A DNA stretch of 64,000 bases from Paenirhodobacter populi (GTDB taxonomy: Bacteria; Pseudomonadota; Alphaproteobacteria; Rhodobacterales; Rhodobacteraceae), in assembly GCF_004022215.1 (NCBI RefSeq), contig NZ_SAUZ01000009.1, positions 113,908-177,907 on the forward strand. The letters run 5' to 3'. The position numbers and the translations under genes are program-made. The notes under the pieces were generated by a model. It worked only from the letters and a program-made list of their open reading frames with translations. It had not been told where the DNA came from and made no database searches. Of this stretch, positions 1 through 8,603 are shown piece after piece (position 1 is the first letter of the stretch; every line of letters starts with the position of its first letter).

Positions 1-353
1 AGCCCCTGCACCAGCCGCGCGGCCAGAAGCAGCAGACCGTCACTGGCGAAGGTCGCGCCGATGCTGCCCAGCAGATAGATCGCCAGCCCGCCGATCAGCA
101 CCGGCCGCCGCCCGATCCGGTCGGAAAGCGGCCCGACGACAAGCTGCCCGACCGCAAGGCCCAGAAGCACCATCGACAGGATCAGCCCGACCGATTCATC
201 CGGCAAAGCCACCCCGCGGGCGATGTCGCGCAGCGAGGGCACGACGATATTCGTGGCAAGCTGACCCAATGCGGTCAGCGCCATCAGCAGCGCGAGGACG
301 CCCGCCGTCGCGCGTTCGGTCGCCGGGGTATCGGGGAAAGTTTCAGTGGGCAT
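1..353 (-). CDS. MFS drug/proton antiporter-type transporter, N-terminal part (cut by window edge)
   Basis: Reads leftward out of the window; about 117 codons are visible from an ATG at 353. A short acidic start is followed by a hydrophobic segment (roughly residues 17-40), a second one (about 52-70), then the MFS motif A loop GPLSDRIGRRP that joins TM2 and TM3 in this superfamily, and a third segment. The visible part resembles Bcr/CflA-type efflux proteins of the inner membrane, but the substrate cannot be told from it. The start lies about 100 bp from a divergently read LysR regulator, so regulation of this pump by that protein is a reasonable inference. Confidence 0.85.
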   Translation of the reverse strand, partial: MPTETFPDTPATERATAGVLALLMALTALGQLATNIVVPSLRDIARGVALPDESVGLILSMVLLGLAVGQLVVGPLSDRIGRRPVLIGGLAIYLLGSIGATFASDGLLLLAARLVQG

Positions 354-456
354 CTGGCCTGCCTGACGTTGCGGTCATCGCCTTTGACTGGACGGGCCTT
401 ATCCCGTCAACTAATGAATAGCGCATGGCTTATAGGTATGAATGATAAGGCGTCGC

Positions 457-1341
457 ATGAAGGATGTGGAACTGCGCCACCTGCGCTGTCTGGTGGCGGT
501 GGCGGAGGAACGCAGCTTCAGCCGGGCGGCCATGCGCCTCGGCACGACGCAGCCTTCGGTGAGCCAGTTGCTCAAGCGGCTCGAAGATGTTCTGGGCCAC
601 CGGCTTGTCGAGCGGGACCGCACCTCGGTCGCGCTAATCCCTTTGGGCGAGGCGGTGCTGCCGATAATGCGGCAGGCTCTGGCGTCGGTCGATCTGGCGA
701 TGGAGGAAACCCGGCGCTGCCTGCGCGGTGAGGTCGGACGGCTGCGGATCGGGGTGGCGACACTGGCCCTTTACGGAAAGGCGCCGTCCCTGATCCGCCG
801 GTTCCGCGCGATGTATCCCGAGGTCGAGGTGACGATGACCGTCATCCGCGGCAACGACCGGATCAGGCTCCTGCTGGAGGGCGAGATCGACATCGCGTTT
901 GTCGCCGCGGCACCGTCCCATCCGACACTGACGCAGATCCCGCTGTCCGAAGAGGTGCTCTGCGCCGTCCTTCCGGACAGCCACAGGCTGGCGAGGGCAG
1001 AGGCGATCGGCCTCGCCGATCTGGCCGACAACGACTGGATCATGCCCCCGGCCGGCATGCCCCTGCACAATGATATCGTGCGGGAATGCCACCGCGCCGG
1101 ATTCGAGCCCCGCATCACGGCTGAGAGCGACGATTTCTCGACCGCCTTCGGCCTTGTCCTCGCCGGAACCGGGATCGCCCTAGCCGGAGAGAGCTTTCGC
1201 GATTTCACGGGGCCGCACCTTGTCCTGCGGCCGATCCGGGATCTGCCCTTGCGGCTCAGGCATGTCCTGCTGCACCGGCAATCGCAGATGTCGCCGACCA
1301 CTCTGGCCTTCATCGCGACACTGGCGCCCTGCCCCGGCTAG
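457..1341 (+). CDS. LysR family transcriptional regulator
   Basis: Typical LysR length (294 residues). The N-terminal winged helix-turn-helix is clear: a FSRAAMRLGTTQPSVSQ recognition region and a following LERDR-like wing. The C-terminal two-lobed co-inducer domain begins near residue 90 (GRLRIGVATL) and contains the usual ALPDSHRLA-like stretch (here AVLPDSHRLA). The ATG at 457 was chosen because AAGG lies six bases before it; an in-frame ATG at 442 would add five residues. It is divergent from the MFS transporter at the window edge, the usual arrangement for a LysR protein and its target. The inducer is unknown. Confidence 0.9.
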   Translation: MKDVELRHLRCLVAVAEERSFSRAAMRLGTTQPSVSQLLKRLEDVLGHRLVERDRTSVALIPLGEAVLPIMRQALASVDLAMEETRRCLRGEVGRLRIGVATLALYGKAPSLIRRFRAMYPEVEVTMTVIRGNDRIRLLLEGEIDIAFVAAAPSHPTLTQIPLSEEVLCAVLPDSHRLARAEAIGLADLADNDWIMPPAGMPLHNDIVRECHRAGFEPRITAESDDFSTAFGLVLAGTGIALAGESFRDFTGPHLVLRPIRDLPLRLRHVLLHRQSQMSPTTLAFIATLAPCPG

Positions 1342-1479
1342 AGCGTCATCACACGTCCTTCGTTGTCCGAGAGGATGTTCCCCCGCACAGGGGCCGGGCG
1401 CGGGGTCTTTGGACGCAGCCGCCGTTGCCCCCCGATCGCCACGTCGCGGCGCGCGACCACCTCGGGGCGAAAGCGCGGA

Positions 1480-2574
1480 TCAGCGGAGGATCATCGCCTC
1501 TGTCGGCCGGCGTGGCGAGAAGGGCAGCGTCGGCCCGTAGCCGAAGCGCATCACGATATCGGGCCGCATGCCGGCCTCGCCGATCAGCGCGGCAAGCTCC
1601 GGGCGCAGATGCGCCACCTCGACGGGCTGGTTGACGAAGGCGTGTTTCAGCCCGAGCGCGGTCGCGGTCAGGGCGAACCGTTGGCAGGCGCGGCCGACCG
1701 CGATCCAATGCGCCCTGTCCTCGCGCTCGGCGGTGAAAACGACGATCCCGGCCGAGGAGGCGATCTGGCGCGCGACTTTCCCGTTCTCTCCCGCGGCCGT
1801 GACGAACAGATCGAACACCGGGCCGCCGAGAAACCCGGGCAGCGCCGGGTTGCCGGTCGCCGCGGAGAGCAGCCCGTCGCCAGACGTCATGGCCTGACGC
1901 GGATTGAACCGGATCCAATGCTTCAGCTCGGCCCTGAAGGCGGGATCGGTCATCTGTGCCTCGTTGCCCGTGACAACCAGATCGCGCAGCCGGCCCATCT
2001 GCGCCCTGTCGGTGACGACCACCATCCGGACGCCCGGCAGTTCCGCCGCCTGCCGCAGGGCCTCGATCCCGGCGGCGGGCACGGGGCGCCCGTCATAATC
2101 GGCGCGCGTCGATTGCCGCAGCGCGATGGCCGCAAGCAGCGGATGCGGACGGGCCGTGCCCGCCGAGAAGGCATAGCGCACGCGCTCACCCCCGGGGTCG
2201 ATCTCCACCTCCCCCGGCCGTCCCGTCGCCATCGCGGCGACAGACAGATTTTCGGCCGCGCAGCCGAGGCTGATGAAGAGGTGGTGATCGTCGGGGTCAA
2301 CGGCAGGCGTCGCGCGCGCGAGATCGGGCAGGATGTCGATCATGCCGTCCCCGATCCGGAACCGCCACGGCTGGGTGTTGTGGCTGTTGGCGGCAAGCGT
2401 CGCAAAGCGGATCAGATCGGCGGTGCCCGGATCGACAGGCAGTGGCGCACGCAGCCGGGTCGCATAGCGGTCGTAACCCGCCATCGAGCCGACCGATGCC
2501 CGCCAGCCAAGAACGCCGGCCCCCGCCAGCAGCAGCGCACCACCCGCACCGAAGATCATGTGACACCTGTTCAT
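1480..2574 (-). CDS. Nitroreductase-like FMN protein with N-terminal hydrophobic segment (Acg-type)
   Basis: A 364-residue protein with a hydrophobic N-terminus (about residues 7-25) that may be a membrane anchor or uncleaved signal. The motif ANSHNTQPWRF near residue 62 is the FMN-binding region typical of nitroreductase-fold proteins, particularly the longer Acg/NAD(P)H-nitroreductase-like group. The length of over 330 residues fits that group rather than the 200-residue classical nitroreductases. Such proteins may bind or store FMN and the substrate is not known. The gene stands alone, convergent with the LysR gene; an ABC-2 permease fragment and IS21 debris lie upstream of its start. Confidence 0.75.
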   Translation of the reverse strand: MNRCHMIFGAGGALLLAGAGVLGWRASVGSMAGYDRYATRLRAPLPVDPGTADLIRFATLAANSHNTQPWRFRIGDGMIDILPDLARATPAVDPDDHHLFISLGCAAENLSVAAMATGRPGEVEIDPGGERVRYAFSAGTARPHPLLAAIALRQSTRADYDGRPVPAAGIEALRQAAELPGVRMVVVTDRAQMGRLRDLVVTGNEAQMTDPAFRAELKHWIRFNPRQAMTSGDGLLSAATGNPALPGFLGGPVFDLFVTAAGENGKVARQIASSAGIVVFTAEREDRAHWIAVGRACQRFALTATALGLKHAFVNQPVEVAHLRPELAALIGEAGMRPDIVMRFGYGPTLPFSPRRPTEAMILR

Positions 2575-2664
2575 GCGATCTCCTTACCTGGTCCTTATAC
2601 ACCGATGGCGGCGGGCCTGTATCTGATCGAGGTCAAGGGCCACCCGGTTGCGAATATCCCCGGC

Positions 2665-2831
2665 CCTATGTTGCGGAGGCCGTCCGCGATGCTCCCGTCG
2701 CTGTCGTGGATCAGGACGGCTCATCGGCCAGCCGGGACCTGATCCGTCGCATCGATGCGACGGACAGCGCGGCCGTCGTTGCAGCGCTTCTGACGCTACC
2801 CGATGCACAGGCCCTCTTTTCGCGCTGTTGA
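2665..2831 (+). pseudogene. Fragment of an ABC-2 type permease (periplasmic segment after TM1)
   Basis: An open stretch reads PYVAEAVRDAPVAVVDQDGS and continues through a segment containing SRDLIRRIDAT to a stop at 2829-2831. In ABC-2 type exporter permeases (YhhJ/DrrB-like) this is the extracytoplasmic stretch following the first membrane segment. The rest of the gene is absent on both sides: sequence before 2665 does not continue the family and IS21-derived DNA follows. It is therefore a stump of a lost exporter gene, probably removed when the neighbouring IS elements arrived. The assignment rests on motif recognition alone. Confidence 0.55.
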
Positions 2832-2960
2832 CCGGCGTGGAATAATGACCCCGCTTCTGGAGTGATCGGCGTCCCAAAGGGACGCGACCGACCGGGGGTT
2901 GGGTCCATTGTGCTTCCGATGCTTATCGGAGGCCAGGCACAGGATGCTGATCGTGGAGAG

Positions 2961-3000
2961 TGAGCCAGTGAGGCGCCACTGGTTCGAGCCCACTGGCGAA
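2961..3000 (+). repeat. Palindromic element, copy A (in istA remnant)
   Basis: A 40-bp unit with TGAG at one end and CGAA at the other. Left arm CCAGTG (2965-2970) pairs with CACTGG (2977-2982), the loop is AGGCGC, then TTCGAGC and a further CCACTGG. It sits between codons MLIVE and KVRQLHF of the IstA remnant. The same layout with changed but compensating stem bases recurs at 7483, 7981, 8500 and 8604. Confidence 0.7.
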
Positions 3001-3077
3001 CGCAAAGTCAGACAGCTGCATTTTACCGATGGCAGGGGGATCAAGACGATCTGCCGTGACCTGATGCTGCCCAAGAG

Positions 3078-3107
3078 TGAGGCGTGCGCCGCCAAGGCCA
3101 CGCCGAA
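3078..3107 (+). repeat. Palindromic element, short variant F (in istA remnant)
   Basis: A 30-bp relative of copy A: TGAG at the start, CGAA at the end, and stem GGCGTG/CACGCC around a CGCCGCCAAGGC centre. It separates IstA text ending DLMLPK from the continuation VRKVIRTG, so it behaves as an insertion. It lacks the GGTTCGAG core, so its membership of the family is less certain than for the longer copies. Confidence 0.5.
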
Positions 3108-3384
3108 CCGTGCGCAAGGTGATCCGCACCGGGATGACGGAGTTCACCTACAGCCGCGCCCGAGGCTGGGTGCGTGACTGGGAGACCTCCCCCGGCTGCT
3201 TGAGGTCAACGCCGCGCGGGCCAGCCGGGAACGGCAGTCCCCCAACCATTGCGACATCGTCGAAACCGGCAACGACAGCTGGCGCATCAAAACCCGCGCC
3301 TGAACGCGATCCGAAACGCAGGCCCGCGCCGGCTGCGCCAGCTGGAAAGCTACGCCGCCACGGGCCTGCTCACCCTATCGCCAG

Positions 3385-3423
3385 AGGGTTCACTTTTGGA
3401 CACCGATCGACAGTTTGTCGGTT
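3385..3423 (+). repeat. Probable IS21-type terminal repeat (right end)
   Basis: A stretch containing GGGTTCACTTTTGGACACCG followed by ATCGACAGTTTGTCGG lies about 80 bp after the IstB stop. IS21-family ends carry short repeats of this GGGTCACTTTTGGACGCCGAT type, so this probably marks the right end of the collapsed element. The matching left end was not found. Confidence 0.4.
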
Positions 3424-3476
3424 GCGCGCTCTGAGCTTCCAGCATCCCGTGAAAACCGCCGCTTGAATGCCCCCGG

Positions 3477-4919
3477 CTAGAAGCTCCCCACCAGCACTCC
3501 GAGCGCAATCACCACCACGAGGGCCAGCAGCGCCCCCACGATCGCCACCATCACGATGTCGAGGTAACTCTGTCGCGCCGATACGCCGCAAACCGACAGC
3601 AGCGTCACCACCGCGCCGCTGTGGGGCAGGCTGTCCAGCGTGCCCGCGCTCATCACCGCGACGCGATGCAGCAGTTGCGGGTCAATTCCCACCTCGGTCG
3701 CGCGCTGAAGATAGGTCGCGCCAAGCGCATCGAGCGCGATGGTCAGCCCGCCGGAGGCCGAGCCGGTCAGCGCCGCGAGAATGTTGGTTGCGACCGCCAG
3801 GGAAACCAGCGGCCCGCCTCCGATCGAAAGCACCCAGTCCCGCACGACTGCGAACGCAGGCAGGGCCGCGACCACAGCGCCGAAGCCCACAAGGCTGGCG
3901 ACGGCAAAGATCGGCAGGACCGAGGCATTGGCCCCTGCATCCAGCGTTTCGCGCAACCGCGGCAGGCGCGAACGGTTCAGCACCACGGCCGTCACGATGG
4001 CCGCGGTCAGCGCCACGGCGACAGACCAGACCCCGCTGACCGAGCCGATGCCCGCCACGCCCCAGCGGGGTTCGGCCAGCCATGCGAAATCCAGCCGCGG
4101 CAGGATCACCAGCGACATCGCCAGATTGACCGCGATCACCACGAACAGCGGCAACGCCGCAATCGCCAGCGGCGGCAGTTCCGCGCTCTGGTGCCCGTGG
4201 GCCGTCTCGGCCGGATCGAATTCCCGCGCCGTCACCGCACGTTCGCGCAGGATCGTGTCGTCGACGCCCTGTATGCGGTCGTCCGAGAACCTCTCGTTCC
4301 GCGCGCGGGCGATCCGGCTCGCGCGGCCCAGCCACCACAGGCCGAAGCCCAGCATGATGACCGAGGCGATGATCCCCAGACCCGGCGCGGCAAAAGGCGT
4401 GGTGCCGAAGAAGGGCATCGGGATCGCGTTCTGGATTGCCGGGGTGCCGGGCAGCGCCATCATGGTGAAGGTGAAGGTGCCAAGCGCGATGGCGGGCGGC
4501 ATCAGGCGGCGCGGAATGTCAGCGCGCTGAAACAGCGCCTCGGCCATCGGGGCCAGCACGAAAAGCGCGACGAACAGGCTCACCCCGCCATAGGTCAGCG
4601 CCGCTCCCGCAAGGACCACGGCCAGTATCGCATGTCCGGCTCCCAGCCGCCGGGTCAGCCATTCGGCAATGGCGCGGACGGATCCGCTGTCCTCCATCAC
4701 CTTGCCGAAAACCGCGCCAAGCAGAAACAGCGGGAAGAACTGACCGATGAAATCCGCCCCGGCCCCCATGAACGTTTGCGTCCAATGGGCCAGCAGCGGC
4801 TCGCCCGAGATCAGCGCGGCGAGCAAGGCGGCGACGGGCGCCAGCAGCAGGACACTCCAGCCGCGATAAGCCAGCCAGATCAGGAACGCCAGCGCCAGAA
4901 GAATGCCGAGCAGCCCCAT
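3477..4919 (-). CDS. GntP family permease (gluconate/organic acid:H+ symporter type)
   Basis: A 480-residue polytopic inner-membrane protein with about twelve hydrophobic segments. The region GAALTYGGVSLFVALFVLAP and the following proline-rich FTMMALPGTPAIQN are characteristic of GntP-type permeases, which import gluconate, fructuronate or related hydroxy acids with protons. A longer open frame extends upstream to 5054, but its extra residues are not membrane-like and overlap the patatin gene; the ATG at 4919 follows the patatin stop by one base, indicating translational coupling. The substrate cannot be assigned from sequence. Its length and termini look intact. Confidence 0.85.
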   Translation of the reverse strand: MGLLGILLALAFLIWLAYRGWSVLLLAPVAALLAALISGEPLLAHWTQTFMGAGADFIGQFFPLFLLGAVFGKVMEDSGSVRAIAEWLTRRLGAGHAILAVVLAGAALTYGGVSLFVALFVLAPMAEALFQRADIPRRLMPPAIALGTFTFTMMALPGTPAIQNAIPMPFFGTTPFAAPGLGIIASVIMLGFGLWWLGRASRIARARNERFSDDRIQGVDDTILRERAVTAREFDPAETAHGHQSAELPPLAIAALPLFVVIAVNLAMSLVILPRLDFAWLAEPRWGVAGIGSVSGVWSVAVALTAAIVTAVVLNRSRLPRLRETLDAGANASVLPIFAVASLVGFGAVVAALPAFAVVRDWVLSIGGGPLVSLAVATNILAALTGSASGGLTIALDALGATYLQRATEVGIDPQLLHRVAVMSAGTLDSLPHSGAVVTLLSVCGVSARQSYLDIVMVAIVGALLALVVVIALGVLVGSF

Positions 4920-4920
4920 T

Positions 4921-5964
4921 TCAGACCCCGTCAAGCAATGTGTCGATGTCCACCGAGGACCGGTGGCCGATGTTTCCCCCGTTGTCGCGCAGGAAGCTCT
5001 CGGCGGCGCGGCGGCCTTCGTCGCGCAGCCAGTGCAGGAAAGTCCGGTCCGCATTCATCTTGGACGAATGGTCGAGCCCGGTCATGACGCCGTTGCCCAC
5101 CATATGCACCCGCATCCGGGCCCATCGCGCCCCCTCGCCATTGCCGGGGTCGGCGACCTGTCTGAGCAGCGCCATCATCCGCAGCTCCTTCAGCGTGGCC
5201 GCATTGAAGGAGACTTCATTCAACCGGTTCAGGATCGCTGCGGCCGTCCGCGGCACGCCGGGGCGTTCGATCGGGTTGATCGGGATCAGGATGGTGTCGT
5301 CGCTGTCCACCTCGCGCACGAGGGGCGTGAGCGTCGGGTTTCCGGTATAGCCGCCGTCCCAATAGCTCTCGCCGTCGATCTCGACCGCCTGGAAAAGCGT
5401 CGGCAGGCAGGCCGAGGCCAGCAGCACCTCGGGCGAAATCTCGGCATTGCGAAATACCCGGCCGCGGCCGGTGCGGACGTTGGTCGCGGTGATGAACAGC
5501 TTGATCGGTGCGGCGCGCAGCCGGTCGAAGTCGATCACCTGATCCAGCACACGGGTCAGCGGATTGAGCCCTGTCGGGTTCAGCACATAGGGCGAGGTCA
5601 GCCGTGACAGCATGTCCATGGCAACGAAGGCCGGGGAATGGGCCAACGACCAGTTCCCCAGAGCCATATCGACGGGGCTGGGCTGGAACGGGCTGAAGCG
5701 GGCGGCATCGGCGACAAAGTCCCAGAAGGCGGTCAGCGCCTTGCGCGCGCCCTCGGCCCCGCCTGCCGCAAAGCCATCGACCAGAACGGCGGCGTTCATG
5801 GCCCCCGCCGAGGTTCCCGAAACCCCGACGATCCTGAGCCGGTCTTCCTCCAGCAGGCGATCCAGAACGCCCCAGGTGAAGGCGCCATGCGAACCTCCGC
5901 CCTGCAAGGCCAGATCGATCGGCACCTGCGCGGGTCCGCCGCGACTGGAAGAGGATTCTGCCAT
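4921..5964 (-). CDS. Patatin-like phospholipase/lipid acyl hydrolase
   Basis: A 347-residue patatin-domain protein. The oxyanion-hole motif GGGSHGAF lies near residue 22, the nucleophile elbow GVSGTSAGAMN (Ser of the Ser-Asp dyad) near residue 48, and the catalytic Asp in WDGGYTGNP near residue 200. No signal peptide is seen, suggesting a cytosolic or peripheral enzyme acting on phospholipids or acyl esters. The ATG at 5964 was chosen because family homology begins just after it; upstream in-frame codons are not conserved-looking. The stop abuts the start of the GntP permease, so the two form an operon, though a functional link is not obvious. Confidence 0.88.
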   Translation of the reverse strand: MAESSSSRGGPAQVPIDLALQGGGSHGAFTWGVLDRLLEEDRLRIVGVSGTSAGAMNAAVLVDGFAAGGAEGARKALTAFWDFVADAARFSPFQPSPVDMALGNWSLAHSPAFVAMDMLSRLTSPYVLNPTGLNPLTRVLDQVIDFDRLRAAPIKLFITATNVRTGRGRVFRNAEISPEVLLASACLPTLFQAVEIDGESYWDGGYTGNPTLTPLVREVDSDDTILIPINPIERPGVPRTAAAILNRLNEVSFNAATLKELRMMALLRQVADPGNGEGARWARMRVHMVGNGVMTGLDHSSKMNADRTFLHWLRDEGRRAAESFLRDNGGNIGHRSSVDIDTLLDGV

Positions 5965-6555
5965 GGTCCACCGACTTCCTGTTTCGGAGGATGCTAGCAC
6001 GGGGTGGACGGTTCTCAATCACCTGTTATGGCGCAACCGGTTCCCGCCTTTATCGGTCCCCTTCAGGCCCGCGGAAACCAACCGCAAGGCCAGCTTCCGC
6101 CTCGTCGGCGCACTGCTTCCGGCACGGAACGACGAATAAGCCGTCCAGCGCGCTCGTTACATGACACCGGAAACCATCGCACCGGTGGGCGAAGATGCCG
6201 TTGTCAGCCTTCCCGCCGTGGCATCCTGATCACGCAGGCCCGCGCATCACGGTGGAGATCAGCGCCAGCTATACCACTCCACGGGACAGCATCCCGCCCC
6301 ATGCGGCTTCTTTCCATTCTATCGAAAGGATCACACCATCAAACCGGGGATCAAACACCTTATGTGTCTCAGCCCCGTTATAGATACCCCGCCACCGATC
6401 CCGGCCAGGACCGACGACGGGGTGGGATACAGCGCTGAACAGCTTGTGGCCTGACCACGATCGCCCGCAGGCTGATCCCGCCTCTCTTCACCGTCTCGAA
6501 CAGTTGACGGCGGCCCGTTTTGCGGAACCGCGCAACATAAGGAAGAGAGGGTGAT
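5965..6555. other. Non-coding stretch between patatin gene and IS110 remnant
   Basis: Nothing convincing is encoded in these roughly 590 bases on either strand. The right part (from about 6400) probably belongs to the left flank of the IS110-type remnant that follows, but no terminal boundary could be fixed. The part next to 5964 presumably holds the promoter of the patatin/GntP operon. Confidence 0.5.
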
Positions 6556-7135
6556 ATGAGACCAGCGACCACCGTGATCGGTATGGATGTTTCCCGTGAT
6601 TGGCTCGACGGTTTTGTGCGTCGAGCGGTCGGCATTTCCGCCTGCCCAACACCGCTGCAGGCGATGCCCAACTTCTCGCGCAGATCCGGAATTTGCCGGG
6701 GCCGGTGCGGATCGGGTTCGAGGCGACAGGTGGCCAGCAATGGGGGCGGCCAGGAATGGGTGCTCTGGGCCACGCTCGTCACGGCAGAGATTGAGGCCGT
6801 GCAACTGCCCCCGGCACAGATCAAACCCTTTGCCCTTTCCCGGGGCACGCGGGCAAAGACAGACTAGATCGATGCCGGGCGCATCGCCCGGTTCATGCTG
6901 TTCACGCCAGAGGCCGGACGGAGGTTGCGGAGCGAGAGCCCGCGTATTCTCAGAACTTTGACAACACGGAGGGCCCAGATCGCCGACATGCGCAAACGGC
7001 TTTTGGCGCGAAGCGCACACGCAGGAAGCAAGACGTCCCCGCCGGGATCGAGGGCATGGATGATGATCCGAAGGCCATGCTGGACACCCAGGTCGGTGAC
7101 GTCGAACGACGGGTCAAAAACGTCATCGCACAGTG
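6556..7135 (+). pseudogene. IS110-family transposase, 5' portion, frameshifted and with stop
   Basis: Starts with VIGMDVSRDWLDGF, the DEDD-type N-terminal signature of IS110 transposases (first Asp in GMDVS). The frame then shifts (SSGRHFRLPNTAAG in another frame), a 16-base duplication interrupts the GFEATGGQ/EWVLWATLV stretch near 6735, and KTD-stop-IDA at about 6868 shows an Arg codon replaced by TAG within the conserved KTDRIDA motif. The fragment runs out in the phrase KAMLDTQVGDVERRVKNVIAQ at 7135, exactly where an IS3-type left end begins, so the 3' half was lost at that insertion. Non-functional. Confidence 0.75.
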
Positions 7136-7872
7136 AACTTGCCCCCGTTTCGAGCGGACACTTGGGCATAACGATGGAGGCTCAGGCATATGCCTGAGCA
7201 TGTGCTTATGTCCGAGATAGAGATCATCACCGATGGTGGGCTTCGCCGCCGTTGGACCGCTGCCAAGAAGCTGCGGATCGTAGAGGAGGCGCTGGACGAC
7301 CGCGCCAGCATCTCGGTCGTTGCGCGCCGGAATGGTGTCGCGCCGAACCTGTTGTATCGTTGGCGACGGCTCATGCGCGAGGGGGGAGTGTCGCCGTGTC
7401 CGAGGATGATGACGTCACCAGCAACAAGGTCGTCCCGCAGGTGAAGGATCGCACCCGCGAACTCGGACGCAAGACGCTGGAATGAGCATGGCTGCGCCAT
7501 GGGTTCGAGCGGCCAAGCGAATGAGATCCTGCGCGAGGCGCTGGACAAGTCACGGTCAAAAAAACCGACCTTGCTCGCGCGCTCGCCGTTGAAGGACGAT
7601 TTCCGGTGCAGGCCGTGGCGGAAACCCTGTGCGTGGCCCGCTCCAACCTGATCGACCGGCGGGACGGCAGGACGGCAGGACGGCAGGACGAAGCTGCGGC
7701 GACGCTATCATAAAGCGCAAGACGCGGCGGTGATGCCGTTGATCACGACGCGCTGGCGGCGACGCGCCCGACCTATGGCTACCGACGGATCACGACGATC
7801 CTGAACCGCCAATTGCGCTCTGAAGGCCTGGCGCCGGTCAATCACAAGCGGGTTTAACGGATCATGCAGACC
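7136..7872 (+). pseudogene. IS3-family element remnant (orfA and start of orfB)
   Basis: The left terminal sequence TGAACTTGCCCCCGTTTCG at 7136 resembles IS3-family inverted repeats. orfA starts at 7208 (MSEIEIIT) and contains the helix-turn-helix text RWTAAKKLRIVEEALDD and GVAPNLLYRWRRLM, then shifts frame, reads RELGRKTLE, is broken by a palindromic insertion at 7483-7521 and resumes with EILREALDKSRSK. orfB text follows (VQAVAETLCVARSNLIDR, PTYGYRRITTILNRQLRSEG) with frameshifts, an in-frame TAA after NHKRV, and ends at RIMQT where the IS5 element begins at 7873. The DDE part of orfB is missing. Confidence 0.75.
7483..7521 (+). repeat. Palindromic element, copy B (in IS3 orfA)
   Basis: TGAG...CGAA unit of 39 bp with stem CATGG/CCATG around CTGCG, then GGTTCGAGC. 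Removing about 37 bp rejoins the orfA codons for RKTLE and NEILREALDKS, a phrase normally continuous in this IS3 group, so this is a clean insertion rather than divergence. Confidence 0.72.
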
Positions 7873-7980
7873 GGCTTTGTTGCGCTATTCTGGTTGAGGC
7901 CGCACGTCTCCCTTTCCCAGATATCTTCAGCGCATGCGAACGGTCTCGGGCGTGCCGAGTGATGTGAAGCGGTTCATGAC

Positions 7981-8056
7981 TGAGCAGGTGAACGGTTGCC
8001 CATCGAGGCGCCATCGGTTCAAGCCCGATGGGCGACGGTTCGAGAGAACCTGCGAA
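7981..8056 (+). repeat. Palindromic element, copy C (outer unit, interrupted)
   Basis: TGAGCAGGTGAACG at the left and GGTTCGAGAGAACCTGCGAA at the right match the two halves of copy E (8604-8643), with outer stem GCAGGT/ACCTGC. The halves are separated by a second unit (7996-8035). It interrupts the transposase between codons for EVQIR and MNRFTSLG. It is in opposite orientation to copies D and E relative to the transposase. Confidence 0.65.
7996..8035 (+). repeat. Palindromic element, inner copy nested in copy C
   Basis: A 40-bp unit containing GCCCATCG, AGGCGC, CATCGG, TTCAAGC and CCGATGGGCGA. CCATCGG and CCGATGG form a perfect 7-bp stem around TTCAAGC. Its middle, GGCGCCA(N)CGGTTC, matches the core of copy A. 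It lies inside the outer copy, replacing or splitting its central loop. Confidence 0.6.
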
Positions 8057-8499
8057 GGATGCGGATCTGGACCTCTGCATCCTGCCTGTCGAAGTCTCTG
8101 GCCACGATGGGTTCGCCCAGGAGCTTGAGGCGTCTCATCTTGGCTTCCACACGACTTCGTCGGTGATATCCAGACCATTTCTTCCATTTGACCCGGCCAA
8201 AGCGTTTGCAGGCGCGCAGCGCCTCGTCTCGCGCCTGCAGACCAGGATCGTGCCCCTTCCAGTCCGGGCATTCCGGCGGGGTGGGATGATCGCATCGGCG
8301 CCTCGGGCCGCGATGGCGGCATGGCAGCCCTTGGTGTCGTAGAACCCATCGGCGGTGACACTGCCGATGGGTTCTTCAGCAGGGATCTGGGCCAACAGAT
8401 CGGGCAATACCGGCGCATCGCCGATGCGGTTGCTGGTCATCTCTACAGCCCGCACCTCCAGCGTTTCAGCATCGATACCGATATGGATCTTGCGTCGCA

Positions 8500-8538
8500 C
8501 GCTATGGTTGCTCGAACCAGTGGCGCAACCTGGCGCGC
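8500..8538 (-). repeat. Palindromic element, copy D (in IS5 transposase)
   Basis: Read on the minus strand: CCAGGTTGCGCCACTGG then TTCGAGCAACC. GGTTGC and GCAACC form a perfect 6-bp stem. It separates transposase text for KHGASRR from RKIHIGID. The ends are more decayed than in copies A-C. Confidence 0.6.
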
Positions 8539-8603
8539 CCTGCGGCGGCTGGCCCCATGCTTACGAACTTGCCACTCGCCTTCGCCCGAGAACTTGATGC
8601 CCC

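Larger units (their letters stand above)
2944..3303 (+). pseudogene. Collapsed IS21 element: istA start fused to istB end
   Basis: Pieces in order on the plus strand: an IstA start (MLIVE), IstA helix-turn-helix text (DGRGIKTICRDL), the IstA phrase VRKVIRTGMTEFTYSRAR in another frame, QPRPRLGA followed by a stop, LLEVNAARASRERQ, and then abruptly CDIVETGNDSWRIKTRA and a stop at 3301-3303. The last piece matches the C-terminus of IstB, the ATPase partner, so around 2 kb of istA and istB has been deleted between RERQ and the IstB tail. Two short palindromic insertions (2961-3000 and 3078-3107) split the IstA frame as well. Neither product can be made. Confidence 0.7.

Noticed and set aside
2981..2995. 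tRNA-like T-arm (GGTTCGAGCC) in palindromic copies
   Set aside because: The loop matches a tRNA T-loop, but no D-arm, anticodon arm or acceptor stem can be drawn around any copy, so no tRNA gene is called.
3621..5087. Plus-strand open frame of 488 codons opposite the GntP gene
   Set aside because: Arg/Gln/His-rich composition without any domain; it is the antisense shadow of a well-supported membrane protein in high-GC DNA.
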